From positions 2,059,001 to 2,123,000 of the forward strand of contig NZ_FNSK01000001.1 in the NCBI RefSeq assembly GCF_900105075.1: 64,000 bases of DNA, in the 5' to 3' direction. Under the pieces are notes generated by a model. That model worked only from the letters and a program-made list of their open reading frames with translations. It was not told where the DNA came from and did no database searches. The translations under genes were made by a program, and so were the position numbers. Shown here one piece after another: positions 8,924 through 17,079 of the stretch; position 1 is the first letter of the stretch; every line of letters begins with the position of its first letter. The DNA is from Rhodobacter sp. 24-YEA-8 (GTDB taxonomy: Bacteria > Pseudomonadota > Alphaproteobacteria > Rhodobacterales > Rhodobacteraceae).

Positions 8924-9523
8924 ATGGCACGCGAGATCCCTGATCTTCTGGCCGTGGTGCGGACGGGGACAGGCAAGGGGGCCGCCCGTCAAGCCCGTCG
9001 TGAGGGCAACGTACCCGGCATCATCTACGGCGACAGCAAAGAGCCGACGCCGATTTCGGTCAAGTACAACTACCTGCTGAAGAACCTGAAAAAAGGCCGC
9101 TTCCTGCAGACGCTGTTCAACCTCAAAGTTGAAGGCCAGGCTGATCAGCACGTGATCTGCCGCGGCGTGCAGCGTGATGTGGTCAAAGACCTGCCGACCC
9201 ATGTCGACTTCATGCGCATCCACGACAATTCGCGCATCAACCTCTTCATCCATGTTGATTTCATCAATGCGGATAAAGCACCTGGCATCAAGCGTGGCGG
9301 CACCCTGACCGTCGTGCGCGCCGAGGTTGAGCTGGAAGTTGTTGCATCCGACATCCCGGCCCAGATCACCGTGGATCTGGAAGGCAAGCAAATCGGCGAT
9401 GTGATCCATATCGAAGATGTCGCGCTGCCCAAAGGCGTGAAGCCGACCATCGGCCGCAACTTCGTGATCGCGAATATCGCGGCCCCGTCCGGCCTCGCAG
9501 CTTCCGCTGACGAAGAAGAGTGA
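8924..9523 (+). CDS. rplY: 50S ribosomal protein L25 (general stress protein Ctc form)
   Basis: The 199-residue protein is the long, two-domain L25/Ctc form. An N-terminal 5S rRNA-binding domain (about 1-95, with [20 protein letters not shown]) is followed by a C-terminal beta domain (about 96-190, with [13 protein letters not shown]) and an acidic tail. It binds 5S rRNA in the central protuberance of the large subunit. The ATG at 8924 has GGAG seven bases upstream, and an intrinsic terminator follows the stop by 25 bases. pth lies 1.3 kb downstream; rplY and pth are often neighbours in alphaproteobacteria. Confidence 0.96.
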   Translation: MAREIPDLLAVVRTGTGKGAARQARREGNVPGIIYGDSKEPTPISVKYNYLLKNLKKGRFLQTLFNLKVEGQADQHVICRGVQRDVVKDLPTHVDFMRIHDNSRINLFIHVDFINADKAPGIKRGGTLTVVRAEVELEVVASDIPAQITVDLEGKQIGDVIHIEDVALPKGVKPTIGRNFVIANIAAPSGLAASADEEE

Positions 9524-9547
9524 TCCTTTCGGATCGCAGAATGTGAA

Positions 9548-9573
9548 ACGGGGGGCTTTTGCCCCCCGTTTTC
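9548..9573 (+). terminator. Intrinsic terminator of rplY
   Basis: Stem ACGGGGGGC / GCCCCCCGT (9548-9556 with 9561-9569), loop TTTT, followed by a T run. It sits between convergent rplY and the heme monooxygenase gene. Confidence 0.9.
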
Positions 9574-9605
9574 ATTTCACGCCATCGGCGGCGCGGCTAA
9601 GCGGC

Positions 9606-9920
9606 TCACGCGCCGATGAATTGAACGGATTCGAACACTTCCAGTTTCGGATGCTCCAGGATCACCCCCTTATGCCCGCCGGCCCCGCCATGGGCGGCCC
9701 GAAACGCCTCTGATTTCGTCCAGTCGCGAAACGCCGCCTCGCTCTCCCACATCGTATGCGAGGCATAGAGGCGGACACCGTCGGCCTCGGCCCCTTTCAT
9801 CAGGTGAAAGCTGACAAAGCCCGGCACCTGTGGCAGTTGGCTTTCGCGGTTTTTCCAGATCGCCTCGAATGTGGCCTCCTCGCCGGCCTTCACTTTGAAA
9901 CGGTTCATGGTGAGATACAT
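9606..9920 (-). CDS. IsdG/HmuQ-type heme-degrading monooxygenase
   Basis: The 104-residue protein is an antibiotic-biosynthesis-monooxygenase-fold (ferredoxin-like) protein. It carries the residues that define IsdG-type heme oxygenases: Asn6, Trp67 and His77, in MNRFKV, FRDWTKSEAFRAAH. These match the Asn-Trp-His triad of staphylococcal IsdG in spacing. Such enzymes work as dimers, open the porphyrin ring and release iron. The gene follows the FkbM methyltransferase gene by 36 bases on the same strand, probably as an operon. No heme uptake genes are in the window, so the link to iron supply is inference. Confidence 0.8.
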   Translation of the reverse strand: MYLTMNRFKVKAGEEATFEAIWKNRESQLPQVPGFVSFHLMKGAEADGVRLYASHTMWESEAAFRDWTKSEAFRAAHGGAGGHKGVILEHPKLEVFESVQFIGA

Positions 9921-9956
9921 TCAGTGCTCCCTCTGTGCTCTGTTTTTGCGCCCGGT

Positions 9957-10667
9957 TCAGGGGCTGCCAATTCGGCGAAACACCACCGTCGCGCCCCGCG
10001 AGCCTTCCGGCTCATAAGCGAAACCCTGACGCGCCAGCGCATCGAAGATCTGCCTTGTGCCCTCTGGTCCGTACAGCGCGGGATGGATCTCGCAGATGAT
10101 AAGCCGCAGCGCGGCAGGCATGTCAGCGCGCAGGACCTCAAGCTCTGCCCCTTCAATATCGCAGCTGAGGACAGTGGGCTGCAATTCATCAAGCAGGCGT
10201 GCCGCAGGCAGCGCGGGAACCTGCGTGACCGGCACCGATTGCGGCAGGTCACGCCCTGCCCTCTGCGCCAGATTTCTGAGAGACGAGGCCCAGAACGCCT
10301 GTCGCTGGCAGAATTCGACCTCTGCCGCAGTTTCCCCCTCGCCGGTCACCGCACCATGGATAAGCCGCACCTTGCCAAAGCCATTCTCCTGCAGGTTTTT
10401 GCGGGCAAGCCGGATCGTCTTCGGCCCGGCCTCGACCCCTGTTACCGCAACCGCGCCGATCCGACGTGCCGCCAATGCGCAGAGATACCCCATCCCTGCC
10501 CCGAAATCGGCGAAACGATCGCCTTCGACAAGGTGGCGCTCTACCGCATCCGCTTCGGTATGTTCATAACGCCCGCTTTCAAGCGCCTTGCCCAGCCCGC
10601 CTCTGACAGCCGTCTCGGGCAGCGAAAATTCCATGCCCCGCAGGGTGAAGGTCCGCATCTGGTCCAT
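9957..10667 (-). CDS. FkbM-family SAM-dependent methyltransferase
   Basis: The 236-residue product has a Rossmann methyltransferase core with motif I FADFGAGMGYL (near 53-63), the acidic GVEAGPKTIRLARKN strand, and the FkbM-type motif LSCDIEGAELEVLRADMP near 165-182. FkbM enzymes transfer a methyl group from S-adenosylmethionine to hydroxyls of sugars or polyketides; the acceptor here is unknown. The start MDQMRTF has GGAG very close upstream, and an in-frame Met four codons later is an alternative. It is divergent from pth and upstream of the IsdG-like gene. Confidence 0.8.
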   Translation of the reverse strand: MDQMRTFTLRGMEFSLPETAVRGGLGKALESGRYEHTEADAVERHLVEGDRFADFGAGMGYLCALAARRIGAVAVTGVEAGPKTIRLARKNLQENGFGKVRLIHGAVTGEGETAAEVEFCQRQAFWASSLRNLAQRAGRDLPQSVPVTQVPALPAARLLDELQPTVLSCDIEGAELEVLRADMPAALRLIICEIHPALYGPEGTRQIFDALARQGFAYEPEGSRGATVVFRRIGSP

Positions 10668-10780
10668 GACTCCAGCCCTTGGTTGAGGGGAAAGGGCCGT
10701 TCGGCTATAGGTCGACCAGTGGCGTGGCCCTGCCCGACATGCCCAGCAGCGCGGTCGCACCCGGAATGATCGGAAACACT

Positions 10781-11497
10781 ATGAAACTCTTTGCAGGCCT
10801 TGGCAATCCGGGCGCGAAATACTCGGGAAACCGCCATAATATCGGCTTCATGGCGCTGGAACGGATCGCTGCGGATCACGGCTTTACCCCCTGGCGCAAA
10901 GCGTTTCAGGGCGAGGTGTCAGAGGGCCGGCTGGGGCGCGAGAAGGTCATCTTGCTGAAACCCGCGACCTTTATGAACCTCTCGGGTCAGTCGGTGCGGG
11001 CGGCGGCGGATTTCTACAGGATCGACCTCGCCGATATCACGGTTTTCCACGATGAGCTGGATCTGGCGCCGGGCAAGCTGAGGGTGAAACAGGGCGGCGG
11101 CCATGCGGGGCATAACGGGCTCAGGTCGATCCATGCTCATCTGGGCGAGGCCTATGGCCGGGTCCGGCTCGGGATCGGGCATCCCGGCCATAAGGATGCG
11201 GTCGCGCATTATGTGCTGAGTGATTTCAGCAAGGCCGACCAGGCCTGGCTTGATGATCTTCTGCGCGGGATCTCGGACGGTGCGTCCGCCCTGGCCGAGG
11301 GCGACAGCACCCGGTTCATGAATGCGGTCAGCCTGCGCACCGCGCCGCCGCGCTCATCTGGCGGGGGGTGTTCCGGCGGCCCGGTGGCAGGCCCCCCGGG
11401 CCGCAAGCTGCCGCCCGAGCCAAAACCTGCGCCAAATCCCGAAGTGGAGCCAGATACGCGCAGCGCCATGCAAAAGCTGATGGATCGCTTTCGCTGA
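10781..11497 (+). CDS. pth: Peptidyl-tRNA hydrolase with proline-rich C-terminal tail
   Basis: Pth frees tRNA from dropped-off peptidyl-tRNA. The 238-residue protein begins directly with the family signature MKLFAGLGNPG and has the catalytic His in NRHNIGF (about residue 20), the Asp in FHDELDL (about 94), and GGGHAGHNGLRSI. The core ends near residue 190. A 45-residue Gly/Pro-rich tail, with a final SAMQKLMDRFR, goes beyond the bacterial norm of about 190-200 residues; such tails occur in alphaproteobacteria. The start at 10781 is fixed by the family N-terminus although the frame is open 34 codons upstream. Confidence 0.95.
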   Translation: MKLFAGLGNPGAKYSGNRHNIGFMALERIAADHGFTPWRKAFQGEVSEGRLGREKVILLKPATFMNLSGQSVRAAADFYRIDLADITVFHDELDLAPGKLRVKQGGGHAGHNGLRSIHAHLGEAYGRVRLGIGHPGHKDAVAHYVLSDFSKADQAWLDDLLRGISDGASALAEGDSTRFMNAVSLRTAPPRSSGGGCSGGPVAGPPGRKLPPEPKPAPNPEVEPDTRSAMQKLMDRFR

Positions 11498-11566
11498 ACC
11501 CTATGAAATCATAGACCAACGGCCTGCTTTGCCTTATCCCGGAACAAGGGAAAAGGGAAAGATATC

Positions 11567-11851
11567 ATGACATTCAGCCAGATCATCGTCTCGCAATTCG
11601 CGGATCCGTTCCGCATCATTCTGCTGATCGGCCTCGTCTGGACCATGATGCGCACCCGCGCGGCCAGTGGCACGCTGATCCCGCTTGCCGCCGGGATCGT
11701 CTTTGTCGCGGTGCTGATCCCGATGACCCTGACCGCTGCCAGCGAGATCCCGGTGAAAGATCAGATCCTTGCGGGCCTTGTGACGAATACGGTGATCACC
11801 GGCATCGTCCTCGGGATCTGGGAAGCGGTGAACCGGGCGCGAAAAGGCTGA
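11567..11851 (+). CDS. Small hydrophobic membrane protein, unknown function
   Basis: I do not recognise this 94-residue protein. It has about three hydrophobic segments (PFRIILLIGLVWTMM, LIPLAAGIVFVAVLIPMTL, VTNTVITGIVLGIWEAV) joined by short polar links and ends in basic NRARKG, so an inner-membrane location is likely. The ATG is preceded by AAGGGAAAG, and a strong terminator lies 20 bases after the stop, both supporting a real gene. It follows pth by 69 bases. Confidence 0.65.
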   Translation: MTFSQIIVSQFADPFRIILLIGLVWTMMRTRAASGTLIPLAAGIVFVAVLIPMTLTAASEIPVKDQILAGLVTNTVITGIVLGIWEAVNRARKG

Positions 11852-11872
11852 ACGAAACAGCGGATAAAGGAA

Positions 11873-11906
11873 AACGGGCCGGGGAAATCCCCGGCCCGTT
11901 TCTTTT
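11873..11906. terminator. Bidirectional intrinsic terminator
   Basis: A 13-base-pair GC-rich stem (11873-11885 with 11888-11900) with A residues before and T residues after it. It can stop transcription of both the small membrane protein gene and the convergent MHS transporter gene. Confidence 0.85.
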
Positions 11907-11921
11907 GTCGCCTGCGTCAGA

Positions 11922-13706
11922 TTACTGGTTCTGATCCGCGAAGATGTCTTTCTTATGCGTGCCGCCCGGGACAAACAGCGCCCCGATCACCACCGTCATC
12001 AGTGCGACGACGATGGCATACCACAGACCCGCATAGATGTTGCCGGACTGCGCCGAGATCGCGAAAGCGGTCGCCGGCAGCAGGCCCCCGAACCAGCCAT
12101 TGCCGATATGATAGGGCAGCGACAGACCGGAATAGCGGATCCGCGTCGGGTAAAGCTCGACCAGCATCGCAGCAATCGGGCCGTAAACCATCGTCACAAG
12201 AATGATCAGATAGGTCAGGGTCAGAACGATGGTCAGCTTCTGGGCCGAGAAGATGTCGAAGAAGTTCTTCGCCACCGCCACGGTCTCATTCGGCTGACCT
12301 GCAACCGGGTAGCCTGCGGCGCTCAGCGCGTCATTCAGCTCGGTGTCGAAACGCTTCTTCTGGTCCGCCGCATCCGCTGCAACACCCGAATAGCCCTCGA
12401 TCACAGTTTCGCCGATTTTCACCGAAGCCACGGTTCCGGCAGCGACATCGACGGTCTCAGAATTGGCCGAACGAGCAGTCAGGCCCGCTTTGATGATGTC
12501 GCAGCTGTTGGTGAATTTCGCGGTACCAACCGGGTTGAACTGGAACGAGCAGTCAGCCGGGTCGGCGCTCACCACGATCGAGGTCTGATGCGCCGCATAA
12601 AGCATCGGGTTCGCGGTCTTGGTCAGGAAACCAAAGACCGGGAAATAGGTGATCGCCGCGATCAGGCAGCCGCCGAGGATGATCGGCTTACGGCCGATCC
12701 GGTCCGAAAGGCGACCGAAGAAGATGAAGCCATAGGTGCCGAGGATCAGCGACCAGGCCACAAAGACGTTGGCGGTGAAGCTGTCGACCTTGATCACGTT
12801 CTGCACATAGAACAGCGCGTAGAACTGGCCCGAATACCAGACCACAGCCTGGCCCGCGGTCAGACCGAACAGCGCGATCAGAGCAATCTTGCCGTTTTTC
12901 CAGTTGCCAAAGGCTTCGCGCAGCGGTGCTTTCGAGGCCGCACCCTCTTCCTTCATCTTCTTGAAGGCAGGCGATTCATTCATCGTCACGCGGATATAGA
13001 GCGAAACGAGCAGCAGACCGATCGAGCCGATGAACGGGATCCGCCATCCCCAGGCGTTGAAGGCCTTCATCATCTGCTGGGTGCCATCGGGGTTCAGAAC
13101 CGGCTGGCTTGCCGCGTCCAGCACCGGCTGGTCGGGGTAATTGCCATTCACATAGCCCTGCACCATCAGGATGACGATCAGCGACAGAAGCAGACCCAGC
13201 GTCGCCGTGGTCTGGATGAAAGCGGTGAAATAGCCGCGCTGGTTTTGCGGCGCATGTTCCGCCACATAGACCGCCGCGCCACCATATTCACCGCCAAGCG
13301 CCAGACCCTGCAACATGCGCAGGATGATCAGGATGACGGGCGCCGCCACACCCCAGGAGTGGTAGCTCGGCAGGATGCCGACGATGAAGGTCGAGATACC
13401 CATGATGAGGATTGTCATCAGGAAGGTGTATTTCCGGCCGACAATGTCGCCCAGCATCCCGAACACCAGCGCGCCGAACGGGCGCACAATGAAGCCCGCC
13501 GCAAATGCCAGCAGCGCGAAAACGTTGCGCGTGGCTTCGGGGAACGGCGTGAAGAACTGCGCACCGATGATCGCGGCCAGCGATCCGTAGAGGTAGAAAT
13601 CATACCATTCAAAGATCGTGCCCGCAGAAGAGGCGAGAATGACCTTCTTCTCTTCCCGGGTCATGGGGCGTGAGCGGTCGCGCACGTCCGGTGTTGATGC
13701 TGCCAT
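11922..13706 (-). CDS. MFS transporter of the metabolite:proton symporter (MHS) type with large internal loop
   Basis: The 594-residue protein begins like ProP/KgtP/ShiA-type MHS permeases: a short cytosolic N-terminus, then SSAGTIFEWYDFYLYG. It has the loop GDIVGRKYTF, EYGGAAVYVAEHAP, and a second repeat with GRLSDRIGRKP. Relatives are about 430-450 residues. The excess is a hydrophilic insert at roughly 370-485 between two helices, predicted on the periplasmic side and holding two cysteines (ADCSFQF, TNSCDII). Substrates in the family are organic acids, betaines or aromatic acids. GGAGGAAG precedes the start. There is a 282-base gap to adk upstream. Confidence 0.85.
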   Translation of the reverse strand: MAASTPDVRDRSRPMTREEKKVILASSAGTIFEWYDFYLYGSLAAIIGAQFFTPFPEATRNVFALLAFAAGFIVRPFGALVFGMLGDIVGRKYTFLMTILIMGISTFIVGILPSYHSWGVAAPVILIILRMLQGLALGGEYGGAAVYVAEHAPQNQRGYFTAFIQTTATLGLLLSLIVILMVQGYVNGNYPDQPVLDAASQPVLNPDGTQQMMKAFNAWGWRIPFIGSIGLLLVSLYIRVTMNESPAFKKMKEEGAASKAPLREAFGNWKNGKIALIALFGLTAGQAVVWYSGQFYALFYVQNVIKVDSFTANVFVAWSLILGTYGFIFFGRLSDRIGRKPIILGGCLIAAITYFPVFGFLTKTANPMLYAAHQTSIVVSADPADCSFQFNPVGTAKFTNSCDIIKAGLTARSANSETVDVAAGTVASVKIGETVIEGYSGVAADAADQKKRFDTELNDALSAAGYPVAGQPNETVAVAKNFFDIFSAQKLTIVLTLTYLIILVTMVYGPIAAMLVELYPTRIRYSGLSLPYHIGNGWFGGLLPATAFAISAQSGNIYAGLWYAIVVALMTVVIGALFVPGGTHKKDIFADQNQ

Positions 13707-13988
13707 CTGGCTTCCTCCATGTCTGCCGCCCGTTCCGGGCCGGCCTCTCCCTGTTTCCCCCGCCCCCGCACCAGAAAAGGCGCAAAGACAAACCGACGCC
13801 CGAAAGCGTCATGCGCCCGGGCGGTCACCGGCAGATCACCCCCTTACCCGGGGCCCCTGCCAGCCGGCCCCTGGCGGGTCCGGCGGTTTTTGCTGGTGAG
13901 CGGCAGCCGGGCTTGCGTGCCCTGATCCTCTGCCGGCCACTCCCTTATCCGATCACCGGGGGCCCTCCTCCGCCCGGAAACCGGTACT

Positions 13989-14660
13989 TCAGACCGCAAC
14001 CCGGCCGGTGATCCGGCCAAGCGAAGCGGTCACCTCGGCGATGGGTTGCATCGCGTCGATCTTTTCCAGCACGCCCTTCGCCCCGTAAAAGGCGATCAGC
14101 GGGGCGGTCTGGGCGTGATAGGCCTTCAGCCTTTCGCGCACGGTGATGTCATTGTCATCGGTGCGGCGTTTCATCTCTGTGCCGCCGCATTTGTCGCAAC
14201 TCCCGGCATGAGCGGGCTTGCGAAACGTGTCGTGATATCCCTCGCCGCAGGATCCGCAGGTGTAGCGGCCCGAAACCCTCTCCACCATCGCCTCGTCATC
14301 GACCTCAAGGCTCACCGCCGCCGTGATCCGCCGCCCCTGCACCGCCAGCAGCTGGTCCAGCGCCGCCGCCTGGGCCTGGGTCCGCGGAAAGCCGTCCAGG
14401 ATGATCCCCTTGCCGCAATCAGGCTGCGCCATACGGTCCTTCAGGATCGCCAGCACGATCTCATCCGAGACCAGCGCGCCGGCCTCCATCACAGCTTTCG
14501 CGGCAAGGCCCGCGGGCGTGCCGGCGCTCACCGCGGCGCGCAGCATATCGCCGGTAGAGAGCTGGACGAGGCCATGCTCCTCTTCCAGCATCCTGGCCTG
14601 GGTGCCTTTGCCTGCACCGGGGGGGCCGAGAAGGATCAGAACCGGGATCTCGCGGGTCAT
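13989..14660 (-). CDS. adk: Adenylate kinase with zinc-type LID
   Basis: Adk converts AMP plus ATP to two ADP. The 223-residue protein has the P-loop [10 protein letters not shown] at 12-21, the AMP-binding STGDMLR, LDGFPRT, and a long LID with four cysteines in CGSCGEGY...CDKCGG (C-x2-C twice), the zinc-binding form. The start codon overlaps the acs stop (ATGA), so translation is probably coupled. Acetyl-CoA synthetase releases AMP, which this enzyme can recycle. In Rhodobacterales the housekeeping adk usually lies among ribosomal protein genes, so this may be an extra copy (inference). Confidence 0.94.
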   Translation of the reverse strand: MTREIPVLILLGPPGAGKGTQARMLEEEHGLVQLSTGDMLRAAVSAGTPAGLAAKAVMEAGALVSDEIVLAILKDRMAQPDCGKGIILDGFPRTQAQAAALDQLLAVQGRRITAAVSLEVDDEAMVERVSGRYTCGSCGEGYHDTFRKPAHAGSCDKCGGTEMKRRTDDNDITVRERLKAYHAQTAPLIAFYGAKGVLEKIDAMQPIAEVTASLGRITGRVAV

Positions 14661-16621
14661 CCCTTGTTCATCCTGTTCTCAATAAGGTCTTCGACGACGG
14701 TCGGGTCCGCGAGGGTTGAGGTATCCCCGAGGGCGGCAAAATCGTTTTCGGCGATTTTGCGCAGGATGCGGCGCATGATCTTGCCGGAACGCGTCTTCGG
14801 CAGGCCCGGGGCGAACTGGATCAGGTCGGGTTTTGCGATCGGGCCGATCTCGGCGCGGACCCAGGCCTCCAGCTCGCGCTTCAGCTCGGGGGTCGGCGTC
14901 ACCCCGTTCATCAGCGTGACATAGGCATAGATGCCCTGCCCCTTGAGGTCATGCGGATAGCCGACAACTGCCGCTTCGGCGACCTTCTCATGCGCGACAA
15001 GAGCGGATTCCACCTCTGCCGTGCCCATCCGGTGGCCGGAGACGTTAATGACATCATCGACACGGCCGGTAATCCAGTAATAGCCATCCGCATCGCGACG
15101 GCAGCCGTCGCCCGTAAAATAATACCCTTTATACTGGCTGAAATAAGCCTCTTCAAATCGCGCGTGATCCCCCCAGAGCGTCCGCATCTGCCCGGGCCAG
15201 CTGTCGCTGATGCACAGCACGCCCTCGCATTCGGTTTCGCTCAGCTCTGCCCCGGTCTGCGGGTCGAGCACCACCGGCTTCACCCCGAAAAACGGCACCG
15301 TCGCCGAGCCGGGCTTCGTCGCCACAGCCCCCGGCAAGGGCGTCAGCATATGGCCGCCGGTCTCGGTCTGCCAGAAAGTGTCGACGATCGGCAGTTTCCC
15401 TTTTCCAACATATTTGTCGTACCAGGCCCAGGCTTCGGGGTTGATAGGTTCACCAACCGAGCCAAGCAGCTTCAGAGACGACAGGTCGTGACGTTCGACA
15501 AATTCCGGCCCCATCCCCATCAGCGACCGGATCGCGGTCGGCGCGGTGTAGAACTGGTTGACCCGGTGTTTGGCGCAGACCTCCCAGAAACGGCCGGCAT
15601 CGGGCCAGGTCGGCACGCCTTCGAACATCAGCGTGGTGCCGCCATTCGCCAGCGGCCCATAGACGATATAGCTGTGGCCGGTGACCCAGCCGACATCGGC
15701 CGTGCACCAGTAAATATCGCCGTCATGATAGTCGAACGTATATTGATGCGTCATCGCGGCATAGGTGAGATAGCCGCCCGATGTATGCACCACGCCCTTC
15801 GGCTTGCCGGTCGAGCCGGACGTATAGAGGATGAACAAAGGATCCTCGGCACCGACCTCGACATAGGGGCAATAGGGCTTCGCCTCGGCCATTTCCGCCA
15901 GCAGGTCGAAATCGCGGCCCGAGACCCAGGAGGTCTGCTCGCCCGTGCGTTTCACCACCAGGCATTTCACCCGGTCCGAACAATGCAAAAGCGCCTTATC
16001 GGTATTGTCCTTGAGCCCGGTCTTCTTGCCGGCGCGCGGTGCCCAGTCGGCGGTGATGACGAGCTTCGCCTCGGAATCATTGATCCGGTTCGCCAGGGCA
16101 TCCGGGGAAAACCCCCCGAAAACAACGGAATGCACCGCGCCAAGCCGGGCGCAGGCCAGCATCGCATAGGCCGCCTCGGGGATCATCGGCAGATAAAGCA
16201 CGACGCGGTCGCCCTTTTTCACGCCATGCGATTTCAGCACATTGGCCATGCGCGAGACCTGCTCGAGCAGCGCGCGATAGGTGATATGTTGCGCCGGTTC
16301 TTTCGGATCATCCGGCTCCCAGATGATCGCGGTCTGCTCCGCCCGGTCGATCAGATGGCGGTCGATGCAATTCGCCGCCACATTCAGCGAGCCGTCGCCA
16401 AACCAGCGGATCGAGATATTCCCCGGCGCGAAACTGGTCTCTTTCACCGTGCTATAGGGCTGGATCCAGTCCAGACGAAGCCCCTCACGCCCCCAGAACG
16501 CATCAGGAGACGCAACCGATTCGCCATAAAGACGCGCGTAACCCGCAGCATCAACATGCGCACCCGCCGAAAATTCCAATGATGGCGCGCGGCCCCCGCG
16601 CGGATCGGGCTGGTCTTTCAT
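14657..16621 (-). CDS. acsA: Acetyl-CoA synthetase (AMP-forming)
   Basis: Acs activates acetate to acetyl-CoA with ATP, giving AMP and PPi. The 654-residue length is normal. Visible motifs are the adenylate-forming P-loop [35 protein letters not shown], and [32 protein letters not shown]. The C-terminal catalytic Lys lies in [11 protein letters not shown], which in other bacteria is the site of reversible acetylation. The start MKDQPDP has GAGAGGA upstream; an ATG 19 codons earlier lacks one. It is first in an operon with overlapping adk. Confidence 0.96.
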   Translation of the reverse strand: MKDQPDPRGGRAPSLEFSAGAHVDAAGYARLYGESVASPDAFWGREGLRLDWIQPYSTVKETSFAPGNISIRWFGDGSLNVAANCIDRHLIDRAEQTAIIWEPDDPKEPAQHITYRALLEQVSRMANVLKSHGVKKGDRVVLYLPMIPEAAYAMLACARLGAVHSVVFGGFSPDALANRINDSEAKLVITADWAPRAGKKTGLKDNTDKALLHCSDRVKCLVVKRTGEQTSWVSGRDFDLLAEMAEAKPYCPYVEVGAEDPLFILYTSGSTGKPKGVVHTSGGYLTYAAMTHQYTFDYHDGDIYWCTADVGWVTGHSYIVYGPLANGGTTLMFEGVPTWPDAGRFWEVCAKHRVNQFYTAPTAIRSLMGMGPEFVERHDLSSLKLLGSVGEPINPEAWAWYDKYVGKGKLPIVDTFWQTETGGHMLTPLPGAVATKPGSATVPFFGVKPVVLDPQTGAELSETECEGVLCISDSWPGQMRTLWGDHARFEEAYFSQYKGYYFTGDGCRRDADGYYWITGRVDDVINVSGHRMGTAEVESALVAHEKVAEAAVVGYPHDLKGQGIYAYVTLMNGVTPTPELKRELEAWVRAEIGPIAKPDLIQFAPGLPKTRSGKIMRRILRKIAENDFAALGDTSTLADPTVVEDLIENRMNKG

Positions 16622-17079
16622 GGCATCCTCTCCCCCTGGTCTTCTGGCAAACACGGCCGCAACCATCTGCTTCACCACATCACGGGACCCGCCCGGCTCA
16701 CGGTGAACCTCTCCCGATCGCAGCTTAACGCGAGGTGAATTTTTACGTAACCCCTGTTAGCACAATCATTTTTCTGTAAATTTTTTCACCATAATCATGT
16801 CAATAGTGTAAATCTACACAGGCACCGCCACAAGTTTGACATTTTCTTTCAACACCCTGGCCGTTCACAGCTTTGCGAGCGGGCGTGAAGAACCGGCCTT
16901 CTCCGGCTGAAAAACAGCGAAACAACCCGCCGCCCGGAAAGATCCTTTCCGGATTCAACATTGGCCACGCAAGAAAATGATTCGCACACCTGGCCTGCCA
17001 ATCACCCGCCACGGCGCCCCGCCGCGCATGACAAAAGGGCGGCCCAAAGGCCGCCCTTTCCCGGCAGCAAAGCCCGCGC
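16622..17079. other. Intergenic region upstream of acs
   Basis: I see no gene in this 458-base gap. It holds an AT-rich block at about 16735-16850 that stands out from its surroundings. On the minus strand a TTGACA hexamer (16798-16803) is followed after 17 bases by a weak -10-like TTTACA, so the acs promoter probably lies here. The beta-helix gene ends on the right side. Confidence 0.5.
16807..16820. promoter_or_regulatory. Short palindrome GTGTA-AATC-TACAC upstream of acs
   Basis: A perfect 5-base inverted repeat with a 4-base spacer lies immediately upstream of the candidate -35 of the acs-adk operon. It may be a regulator site; no family can be assigned. Confidence 0.35.

Noticed and set aside
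11955-13673. 572-codon open frame antisense to the MHS transporter
   Set aside because: It mirrors a clearly coding gene in GC-rich DNA; the peptide is rich in Arg, His and Gln with no domain.
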